In this document: positions 35,825 to 47,800 of the stretch, piece by piece
Layout: each line of letters opens with the position of its first letter
Position numbering within the stretch: the stretch's first letter is position 1
DNA from: Enoplolaimus lenunculus
Taxonomy: Eukaryota; Nematoda; Enoplea; Enoplida; Thoracostomopsidae
Direction of reading: 5' to 3'
Length of the DNA: 64,000 bases
Assembly: GCA_030248215.1 (NCBI GenBank)
Contig: JASANG010002338.1
Location: forward strand, 17,932 to 81,931
Position numbers and translations under genes: made by a program
Notes under the pieces: generated by a model
The model's database searches: none
Told to the model about the DNA's origin: nothing
The model's input: the letters and a program-made list of their open reading frames with translations, nothing else

Positions 35825-38800
35825 TTAACCATAAAATATTTCTAGCAGCAATGCTTTTAGATATCTTGCTTCATATGTGACTGTATTTCTGCCTTCACGA
35901 TTGTCACCGTCTTGCTCTAATGGTCCGTCTACTGTTGTTTTCACGTTCATTCCAAATGCTGGCAAAGAAACAGAATAAAATGACAGATACATAGTTTGTA
36001 ACGTTTAGGAACTTTTTTCAGGTGCAATTGTCTACAAAGCCTACAGTATGAACGCCCAGGTTACCTTGTACAACACTGGTATTGCTAAAAACCAATACTA
36101 CAACTTTAGTGCGTTGTCGAGCCAATTTTAAATATCCTTCAATATTGCAACTAATGCTTAACTGAGTGGCAACCAAATTGATTGCGAAAAACATTAAATA
36201 CCCATACATACCAGGGTGCGACCGGATACCAAAAATGACGGAGCCGGAACTGGATAATAAAATATCCGGCCACAGCCGGAAAATAAATTCGAATCCATTA
36301 CTAGATTAGATTCAACTATTAGAACGTAGCTAACAATTCTTCCTTCCCTGGCTTAAAGTCGTCAAAGTGTTTAACGTGTCAAAGCTTAAGAATAACATTG
36401 GTCAAGCTTAGACTTTGCAACAGGAAAATGCTGAGATATATACTGTTATGCCAACATTGGACATTTTATCAGATTTTCCAGCGTTGTTGTAACTCAATAA
36501 TGATTGTGAACGTACATGGGTACATGCATACATTTACATTACCTGTATAACAGAAAAACATGTACAAGTAAGTCAATCAGTTCCATGGTGATTGGCATAA
36601 ATGCAAAATGATTGTTTCAATTTTTTAAGTTTTTAAAAAAACATCCGATAAATAAAACACTGGAACCGGATGTCGATTTTTGCCGGTGTCATAGCCGGGT
36701 ATCCGGTTGTGCTCTGATGCATACTGCATTTATTGAATGTTTTCCATATTTTGCTTTGATTCGGCTAAAAAATTGTAGTTAACACATTGGTAAATTTTGT
36801 TTTGCAACTTTATTGAAAAAAAATCGCTATTTGCGACTTCGCAACCTGGGCTAATGCTGCCTACGCCTAAGCCTAAGCATAAAAAAGAGCTTACACCTAA
36901 GCTTCATCCAGAGCCTAAGTAAAACATTACAATAAAGCTTAACCTTGCTCTATTACAGTCTCACAGAATAACGTCAAGCCCTTGATCTTAAAATCGGCCG
37001 AAACCTGCATTTTAGGCTAATTCTTCGCTGACAGTTTTAATTTTGCTGCAACAGTAAAACGGGCTCACTTTCGCACTGCTCCAAAAACTGAACACATTCT
37101 TGGATGACTGCGTCGCGAATAATAATCATGTGTTTCGACAAATTTTCAATAAGCGATAAAAAGCATCGTTTTGCGTAATACCAAGTGTCAGTACCCAACT
37201 TTTTTGGATACGGTTCCATTGCCTTGATGACCCGACTAATTCCAAAATCATAATTTCCTTTCGAACAGTACAAAGTTCTAAAAATTATCAAATAATATAC
37301 ATTTTATTAGTTTAATGCAGTGAGAACGTTGGTAAACTTTCCAGCTCAACTACGGTTCTGAGCTTGGATTCTTATTAGACTTCAATTTAGCGTGGAAAAT
37401 GCACCTGTGTTTTATCTGCAGAATTTGATGTTACGTAAAATAGTAACCCTGAAAGAGAGATGAATGAGTTCAATTCATTGGAAAGGTCGCTAAAACTCAA
37501 AGTGATATATGTATGTATGTATATATTATTCATTGCATATAAGAAATTTTATCACATTTTGCTTAAATAACAACTTGTCATCAATTATTACTCACCCAAT
37601 GACAAGATTAATGATGCACAGATGAAATATTTTCCTTTGGTCGTCTTCATAGCAAACACGTTCCTCTTCTTTTTCGACTTTCCGCATTAGTTCTTCGGCC
37701 TGGTTCGAATTAAAGTTCCAAACTTATATTTAAGTTAAGGATGTGCCGATTTATCGCATCAGGAATAATCAGCTCATTTTGTGAGTGTCGGCGTCGGCAC
37801 TGCGAATAAATTGCCGATATTTTGCCGATACTTTTTGCACATATAAGTCAGTTGGAATGCTATCAATTTCACTTCTTTGCTCATATTAGCGTGTGATCAG
37901 GGAAACTGTTATCTCTCTTACGTTTGCATTCGAAAAAATAATGAAAATAAACCGGTCTCATAAAATTATAATCGTTTATAGTGGTTGGGGTTTAAGTCAT
38001 CGCATAATGATGTACGTAACGTAGTTTTCTATGTATACTAAGTATGGCATACTAAAGTTGGAATCGGCATCGGTATCGTCGTCGGCATCGGCAACATTTC
38101 AAAATAATTTGGAATCGGCACATCCCTAATTTCAATCAATAATTTCACTCCATGCACCGAGTTAAAGTTTTGCGACTTATGATGACTAATTAAAAACCAC
38201 TTGCGCTGTAAAACGTTTTGAAACTCGATACTACTTGCTTTGGTTGGAAACTAGAACCTTTATTCCGGAGTACAAATACGTGTAGTTAATTGACATGTTA
38301 TCTCAACACCGACACTGCTCATATATATGCTTTTTCGTACAACAGAATTACACGAGTCAGATTTGGAGTTTTATATCAATACGCACATCTTATCGCTAGT
38401 TGAAAAGTTTTTACAGATGACCTCGACTACAACTAGAACTTCTGATTTGGTGATGTTACAAGTACAATCATCTACGACCGGGCAGTATGTTTTAAGCTTT
38501 CCATGAACTTACTGAAAAACACAATACAATCGCCACCAGGTTTTAAGAATAATATTGTGGAAGCCTTATTCACACGTGCAAATTTTTGCTGAGAGAACAT
38601 GTAGCTGCAAATCGCTCGCAGAACTTGTATTTTTTCATCAGGTAATGAGAAAGCGGTTGCAACAAATTCAGTGAACTTGCATGGTTGTTCACATGTGAAC
38701 TAATTTCCTAGCTGTGATTTTTAATGAAATATTTGCAGATGCAAGTTTTTAGAACGGGATTTTTTGACAAAAGATGCAAGTGTAAGTTGCAGCTGCATGT

Positions 38801-41800
38801 TCTCGCAGCAAAAACTTGCACGTGTGAATAGGACTTAAGTTCTGCTGTACTACATATGTATAGCAGTAGTATAGTTAACTCGCAGAGATATAACACCTCA
38901 CCTCTTCATTCTGATTTGTCATAATGTAACACACGCATAAATTCGCCAATACAATCGCGCTTACATCCAAAATCTGAAACCGACACGGGCAGTTTTCATA
39001 AAACTAGTGTTCGCTAGGTAGACACCAGAAACCTATATCTCCAAGTTGAACCGGCACCATTATCAAACTTAGCTGCGCCCCGGGTCATGTTAATTATTTG
39101 AGCCAGTCAAATCACAGACAGGAACACTGGGGATTTAGAAGATTTAGACACCGGAAGGTTTGGTTGGACTTAATCTCTACACTGTGAATTCCTCACAAAC
39201 CTGTTAAAGTCATGTTTTCAATACCTACTACATTTACCCAAGCAATGCCGGCACAGATTGGTGCACGTATATTTGGGGAGTGTGAATTGCTAATACATCA
39301 GCACTATCGTCTGGCAAATATTGGGTTTCAAATTGTTCAATAGAAACCACAGATTGTTTTAGTTAGTAATGCGTTGGAGAATAGCGCACTTACTGACTCA
39401 CAATCACTGGTTCGAAATATTTGCTACTTCCACAAAGTACCTACAGGTAATGTACAAGCTGCACTCTAAAACAAATTTTACCATAGCGTCGTTGACAGCC
39501 AGTTCGTTATAATGCATTAAAAAGAGGATCTATGGCAAGAATCTGCAATATTTGACTTGCATAAAATTTTTATTGCAATAAATATTTTAACCTAAACGTC
39601 CAGGTATACAAGTCAAATTTGTGCACAGGGCCACTAATTGAATGCAACGATTTGTTAACGTAAGAAGTTGTCTACCAGACAACAATGACAGATAAAATAC
39701 TCTTTTAAATAATCTTTGGGCGATTTTTAATAAAAGCATTTAAAATTTACAGTTTGTATAAAGCTGTACTTACTTTATCATAGTGCTTGCTGACTATTGG
39801 TTTATAAAACTCTGCTGCTTCGCGAAATTTAGTCTCTTGCATGAACAATACATGCGCCGCGTTTAGTCTCCATAGTTCGTGTTCGTTGCAAAATTCGGCT
39901 GATTTTTGAAATATTTTTTCGACTTGAGGATAATCGTGTAAATCCCAGTAGATTTTAGCTTGACCCATCAACACTGGTAAGCAGCTGTGGCAAACAGTAG
40001 TAAACGCAGCACAATTGATACTCATAAAACGTATGTTTCCGCATAGATTTCATGCGACGCAGCGAAATTTTGCCCGAAATGTACTACGCACCTTTGCAAT
40101 TTGAACGTAAAAACGGTTTCTATTTTTTTAACATTATTTATTGAACATCTTTATGATTTTCTTCCAAATTTTACCCTACGTACAGATGATGGGACGTTAC
40201 GATAAGTCGTTGTAGGTGCAAGTTGCGAATAATTTCTTTATAGTTTTTAACATTACAAACTTGGTATGTACAGGTCACAGCCTTTGAAAGGTGGTATTCT
40301 GCAGTCACCTCGAAACTGTGAACAAGCATAAACTTTTAGCTTTGAATAATATTAGTCTGCTAGCTTTGCGCAATGCACAAAGTTAGCGAAAGCACAGAAA
40401 TTTCTATGCAAATTTTCTATTCATAGAACGAAGAACAATCAATCACGTGTATTTCTTAAGAAATTTTTGTAAACAAAGTAATGGTGGAAATTTGCACAAT
40501 ATACGTATGTGGGGCATTCCAGCTTTAATATATAGATATATAACATGCGAAACTCATTACAAATAGGTACGTTCTACGCACTGTTTAAGTATTCGACATG
40601 TTCCGCTGAATAGACTAATGACACGAAACTGGAAGCCTCTCATTGCAAGTTTCAGCGGCGGATCCAGAAGTTTCTGGTGCAGGCCAGTGGCCAGCTCACC
40701 TTACTAAGGGGAGCTAAAATATTTTCAGGAGGGGCATTCAAGGGTGTTTAATGAGTTACAAGCAAAGTTGATAACTTTCTAGGGGGCCCCAAAGTTTTTC
40801 AGAGGGGGGGCTGAGCCCCACTAGTCCCCCCTTGGCTGCCGCCCCTGTTCCGGTGGTGAGATGCTTTCTGTTTTGGAATTCAACATTTTCAAAGCCTGCC
40901 GATAAAATATTTTAGTTCTGCTCTCTAGTTGCACCTTAAACATTTAAAACGCGTATTGTATACGTGATATCTTTTTACTATTTACTAGGAACACACATAA
41001 GCCGCGAGGACATTGTTTCCCTGTCGCCCTTATGAATCCTGGATCTGTCTGTGTTGGCATATGAAAATAAACTTTGCCAGTACATTTACAATTTTTTATG
41101 TTATGACCGCAATTTATTTAAATTTGTGCAACAAAGTGACTCACAACTCTAAAGCTTCATCATAAGCGACAATAATTTTCTTGACACTTTCTTCATCACC
41201 GTGTTGTCTGAGATCTTGCACCTATAACAGTTTTTGGATCCTAAAGTTACAATATGTAATTGTGTAGTATGGCTTTGCGTTCTTCCGCGATATGAACGCA
41301 CGCTGCTGCGATGCGCCAAGTGTGCGATACGAGCCGAACGATGTGAGGCGAGTGCATGCACGAGAGCATCGCTTTCTTGCTGTGCAAGTGAATAAAGAAC
41401 GAGCGCACGCACAACTGTGGAACGAGTACGATAGCACGAGTTCTGCACGAGTGCACTGCGCAAGTCCTTGAGTCACCTGCGCAGCACAAGAACGATTCCC
41501 GAGTGCACCGCACAATCAAGCATTTAGCAGCGGTGTTTATATATCGGAAGGACTAATAAGCCGTGCTACAAATGACTTTACCACGGTCCCAGAACGAACA
41601 ACCTTTGGTTTCTTGAATAAAATGACTAACTGGCATGGCCCCGCAGTAGAGAGAGGAAAGGGGTTCCTCAGACCTATTTGAAAATTTTCGTCAACCCTAG
41701 AAAAATTTAAGATCCACTTGTACGACCAGACAGCTCACGACACGACACTTCTAAAATGGCTTTATCACTCTCTTGCATACCGCGTCTGCTGATCAGGTCA

Positions 41801-44800
41801 AGTTTCCGCCGTTCAACTAAGGGAAAACTTTACTTGTTAACTTAAAGGGGAATATCGCTTGATACAACTCGAGAAAGTTAGCATTTTTTGGCGTTTTTCA
41901 TATCGATCTGTGCCAAGATGTATGCTCATACCTGTTTCATTCCTGCAATTTAAATTTAAATTTCAGCTTGATCACATTGCACTCTTTGTGTAGTAAAAAT
42001 CAGCGGAGGGTGAAACATGAGTTTACTTTTAGAGAAACCATTACTGGATGTATAAGGAAGATTTTACATGATCCGAGTTGGCTACGGGCCAGAACTATCA
42101 TTAAAACTGTGGAACCTGAAAACACTTAACAGTATACAGCCAAGCCGTACGGTATAACTGTTCGGCACATTTTGAGGCACAGTCAAGACACGTTGCAGTG
42201 TGCATCCCGTACATCAAACGGTTTAGGCACGCTGGGGTGTGCGTTAGGCACGATAGTTGTAGCACGGCTCTTAACTATATAAGACGTGGTACAGCATGCG
42301 TTATTACACCTAAATTTACAACCATACGTTTGCCACCATTATGTTGTTGTAGGCATACCACTGATTCTATGAATCCCCCAAGTTTAGTAAATTTACAAAA
42401 AAAGCAGAGGAATGCACAATTCTAGCGTGTAGTGTCATAGACTACCAGTATTTAAATTTTTGCAACCGTAGCGTAGTACTTGCCTGTTGTATTGGACGTG
42501 ATATTTCGGTTCACAAATTGCAAGACGATGAGTTTTCCAGAGACGAATTGTGATACAAGGCTTTTCAAGTTTAAAGCATCCAACAATCTGAAGATATCTT
42601 GAGATGTGAGCAATACAGACCATGGCTCAATTAGCATTAAGGTAAACTTGCAGATTTCGGTAAACTAACCTTTTTAGCGAGTTTTCTCAAATTCTCTGTC
42701 TGTGATTTTGCCATAACTTCAAATTTTTTATACGCTTCTGCTGGTGAAGTTTGTTGAGTAATCACCGCATCAAGATACGCGTACTGATACTGAAATAAAG
42801 AATTAAAGAGTAACATTGATTAAGCTTTTGAAACGTAAAGTACGACTTCATTCATACTTAATTATGCATAAAGCAACAACTTAACCAAATTATCGTTTTT
42901 GAAATATAAGTAAATATATATGATACATACATATATACGCCTTTAGTCACTGATCAAATTTTATGAGTTACAGGGTAACAGTTCATGCTTACTTTGCTCA
43001 AACTATGATTGTAGGCTAATGTCGCCTCTTTAATATAAAGCAGATCTGTCTTCAGGTTATTACACAGGCTCAAAGTTGATTCATTTGTTTTTGCGTAAAA
43101 AGTATATTTATTTAAGCAGCGGAATTAAGCAATTACTTAAGCATAACTTAGGTAAACAATTGAGTACTATTATGAGACTTTGCCGTTAACAATTTTGACA
43201 TGGTTACAAGTTCTTTAATATTAAGGATTGAACTCTACACGTACGCATTTTGGGCAGTGTTTCAGTACAGAAGTAAACAACGTTTTCACAATATATTGCT
43301 AGAAAAAAATGCTCAGCACTTGAGCAAAAAGGGATATGTTTCATATTCCTATTAAAGTATGGTAAACTAGATCAGCACATTCGCTTTATGTAACCTGGAA
43401 AAGTATTAAGAAACAATAGCGGCCAAAATCATGTTAATTATTAATTTTTCTGAAACATCTTGCGGACAGCAAATCTATTTCTAACATTGAAGTTTTTGAC
43501 AGGATTTGTTAGCAATTTTCAGAAATTCCTTAGGGTCGCAGAGACATGGCTGAGGTATACCGCTCTTTGATTTTGCAAGTTAATCGATGTTGCCAGAATA
43601 CGGTGCGATTTGTGAGCTTCAATAGTCGTGACTATGCAGTGAAACAGATAAATAACTCGGGTGGGAAATGCGCATTACTGTAACAGCCATTATGTTGCCA
43701 CACAATGCTCTTATGAAATTCAATTAACTATGGTAATACAAAGCCATAGGTAAACTTAATACGTTTTGTAGAGAACTTCAATATACATTCATGGATTCCA
43801 AGCAAAATCTGTCTACATTTCAGAAATAATTTCGCTTTGCATTCAAGAAAAGCACCTGTTTCTTACAAAAAATATTACAGAAATTTTGCTGTCCGCAGTA
43901 TGTTTCAGAAAAATTAATAATTAACATGATTTTGGCCGCTATTGTATCTTAATACTTTTCCAGGTTACATAAAGCGAATGTGCTGATCTAGTTTACCATA
44001 CTTTAATAGGAATATGAAACATATCCCTTTTTGCTCAAGTGCTGAGCATTTTTTTCTAGTTTCAACCGCTTTACCAAGCTGCTGCATTAATCCATGGGGG
44101 TGACATCGTCCGTTGCGGTGAAGCTAACCGTTTGTGTGAAACCAACCCTTGGGCTGAAACCGACCGTTGAGGTGAAACCAGCCGTTAGGGTGAAACCAAC
44201 CTCTGGGGCAAAATTAACCGCTGGGGTAAAATTAACCGCTGGGGTGAAACGAACCCCTGGGGCGAAACGAACCGTTGGGGCAAAACCAACCGTTGGGGTG
44301 AAACCAACCGTTGGGGTGGAACCAACCGCTGGGGTGAAACCAACCGTTGGAGTGAAACCAACCGTTGGGATGAAACCGACCGTTGGGGTGAAACCGACCG
44401 TTGGGGTGAAACCGACCGTTGGGGTGAAACCGACCGTTGGGGTGAAACCAACCGTTGGGGTGAAACCAACCGTTGGGGCAAAACCAACCGTTGGGGCCAA
44501 ACCAACCGTTGGGGCAAAACCAACCGTTGGGTTGAAACCGACTGTTGGGGTGAGACCAACCGTTGGGGTGAAACCGACTGTTGGGGTGAGACCAACCGTT
44601 GGGGTGAAACCAACCGTTGGGGTAAAACCAACCATTGGGGTGGAACCCACTGTTGTGGTGAAACCATCCGTTGGAGTGAAACCATCCGTTTGGTGAAGCC
44701 AACCGTTGGGGTGAAAACAACCGTTGGGGCAAAACCAACCGTTGGGGTGAAACCAACCGTTGGGGCAAAACCAACCGTTGGGGCAAAACCAACCGTTGGG

Positions 44801-47800
44801 GTGAAACCAACCGTTGGGGTGAAACCAACCGTTGGGGAGAAACCGACTGTTGGGGTGAAACCAACCGTTGCGGTGAAACCAACCGTTGGGGCAAAACCAA
44901 CCGTTGGGGCAAAACCAACCGTTGGGGCAAAACTAACCGTTGGGGTGAAACCGACTGTTGGGGTGAAACCAACCGTTGGGGTGAAACCAACCGTAAGCTC
45001 TATAAAGTGGTGGGGCAAAACCAACCGGAGGTGAAACCAACCGTTGGGGAGAAACCGACTGTTGGGGTGAAACCAACCGTTGGGATGAAACCAACCGTTG
45101 GGGTGAAACCAACCGTTGGGGCCAAAACAACCGTTGGGGCAAAACCAACCGTTGGGGTGAAACCGACTGTTGTGGTGAAACCATCCGTTGGAGTGAAACC
45201 ATCCGTTTGGTGAAGCCAACCGTTGGGGTGAAACCGACTGTTGGGGTGAAACCAACCGTTGGGGTGAAACCAACCGTAAGCTCTATAAAGTGGTGGGGCA
45301 AAACCAACCGGAGGTGAAACCAACCGTTGGGGAGAAACCGACTGTTGGGGTGAAACCAACCGTTGCGGTGAAACCAACCGTTGGGGCAAAACCAACCGTT
45401 GGGGCAAAACCAACCGTTGGGGCAAAACTAACCGTTGGGGTGAAACCAACCGTTGGGGTGAAACCAACCGTTGGGGTGAATCCGACTGTTGGGGTGAAAC
45501 CAACCGTTGGGGTGAAACCAACCGTAAGCTCTATAAAGTGGTGGGGCAAAACCAACCGTTGGGGCAAAACCGTTGGGGCCAAACCAACCGTTGGGGCAAA
45601 ACCAACCGTTGGGGCAAAACCAACCGTTGGGGCAAAACCAACCGTTGGGGTGAAACCGACTGTTGGGGTGAGACCAACCGTTGGGGTGAAACCGACTGTT
45701 GGGGTGAGACCAACCGTTGGGGTGAAACCAACCGTTGGGGTAAAACCAACCATTGGGGTGGAACCCACTGTTGTGGTGAAACCATCCGTTGGAGTGAAAC
45801 CAACCGTTGGGGTGAAACCAACCGTTGGGGCAAAACCAACCGTTGGGGCCAAACCAACCGTTGGGGTGAAACCAACCGTAAGCTCTATAAAGTGGTGGGG
45901 CAAAACCAACCGTTGGGGCAAAACCGTTGGGGCCAAACCAACCGTTGGGGCAAAACCAACCGTTGGGGGCAAAACCAACCGTTGGGGTGAAACCGACTGT
46001 TGGGGTGAGACCAACCGTTGTGGTGAAACCGACTGTTGGGGTGAGACCAACCGTTGGGGTGAAACCGACTGTTGGGGTGAGACCAACCGTTGGAGTGAAA
46101 CCAACCGTTGGGGTAAAACCAACCGTTGGGGTGGAACCCACTGTTGTGGTGAAACCATCCGTTGGAGTGAAACCATCCGTTTGGTGAAGCCAACCGTTAA
46201 GGTGAAACCAACCGTTGAGCTGAAACCAACCGTTGGGGCAAAACCAACCGTTGGGGCAAAATCAACCGTTGGGGCAAAACCAACCGTTGGGGCAAAACCA
46301 ACCGTTGGGGCAAAACCAACCGTTGGGGTGAAACCAACCGTTGGGGTGAAACCAACCGTTGGGGAGAAACCGACTGTTGGGGTGAAACCAACCGTTGCGG
46401 TGAAACCAACCGTTGGGGCAAAACCAACCGTTGGGGCAAAACCAACCGTTGGGGCAAAACTAACCGTTGGAGTGAAACCAACCGTTGGGGTGAAACCAAC
46501 CGTTGGGGTGAAACCGACTGTTGGGGTGAAACCAACCGTTGGGGTGAAACCAACCGTAAGCTCTATAAAGTGGTGGGGCAAAACCAACCGTTGGGGCAAA
46601 ACCGTTGGGGCCAAACCAACCGTTGGGGCCAAACCAACCGTTGGGGCAAAACCAACCGTTGGGGGCAAAACCAACCGTTGGGGTGAAACCGACTGTTGGG
46701 GTGAGACCAACCGTTGTGGTGAAACCGACTGTTGGGGTGAGACCAACCGTTGGGGTGAAACCAACCGTTGGGGTGAAACCAACCGTTGGGGTGAAACCAA
46801 CCGTTGGGGTAAAACCAACCGTTGGGGTGGAACCCACGGTTGTGGTGAAACCATCCGTTGGGGTGAAACCATCCGTTTGGTGAAGCCAACCGTTGGGGTG
46901 AAACCAACCGTTGAGCTGAAACCAACCGTTGGGGCAAAACCAACCGTTGGGGTGAAACCAACAGTTGGGGCAAAACCAACCGTTGGGGTGAAACCAACCG
47001 TTGGGGAGAAACCGACTGTTGGGGTGAAACCAACCGTTGGGGTGAAACCAACCGTTGGGGCAAAACCAACCGTTGGGGCAAAACCAACCGTTGGGGCAAA
47101 ACTAACCGTTGGGGTGAAACCAACCGTTGGGGTGACACCAACCGTTGGGGTGAAACCGACTGTTGGGGTGAAACCAACCGTTGGGGTGAAACCAACCGTA
47201 AGCTCTATAAAGTGGTGGGGCAAAACCAACCGTTGGGGCAAAACCAACCGTTGGGGCAAAACCAACCGTTGGGGTGAAACCAACCGTTGGGGTGAAACCA
47301 ACCGTTGGGGTGAAACCAACCGTTGGGGCAAAACCAACCGTTGGGGCAAAACCAACCGTTGGGGCAAAACCAACCGTTGGGGTAAAACTAACAGTTGGGG
47401 TGAAACCAACCGTTGGGGCAAAACCAACCGTTGGGGTGAAACCAACCGTTGGGGTGAAACCAACCGTTGGGGTGAAACCAACCGTTGGGGCAAAACCAAC
47501 CGTTTGGGCAAAACCAACCGTTGGGGCAAAACCAACCGTTGGGGTAAAACTAACCGTGGGGGTGAAACCAACCGTTGGGGTGAAACCAATCGTTGGGGTG
47601 CAACCGCCTGTTGGGGTGAAACCAACCATAAACTCTATAAAGTGGTGAAAGTTATAATCGTAAAATTACATAGCTAACGTGTAAAAAGTGTTGAACCAAA
47701 ATGAAAAATTTCGTGCACTTTCTGTAAGGAGTTTTTTGACCGTAACTATTGAAGACCACACTGGTTTGCAAAATCCTTTGGCACAAATATTCCCTACGTA

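Noticed and set aside
36018-36209. 63-aa minus-strand ORF considered as an extra IFT70 exon because AG and GT dinucleotides bound part of it
   Set aside because: IFT70 reads continuously from the exon ending at 37069 to the exon starting at 35958, matching the family; including this stretch would insert residues the family lacks.
41149-41519. Cys/Ser/Arg-rich ORFs of 90-104 aa
   Set aside because: They cover a GC-rich repetitive intronic island in competing frames; only the 77-bp IFT70 exon at 41145-41221 is supported.
44094-47677. Very long ORFs on both strands (780 and 795 aa and others) of KPTVGV or PTVGFT repeats
   Set aside because: They follow entirely from an 18-bp minisatellite whose period keeps frames open on both strands; the array lies in an intron of IFT70.
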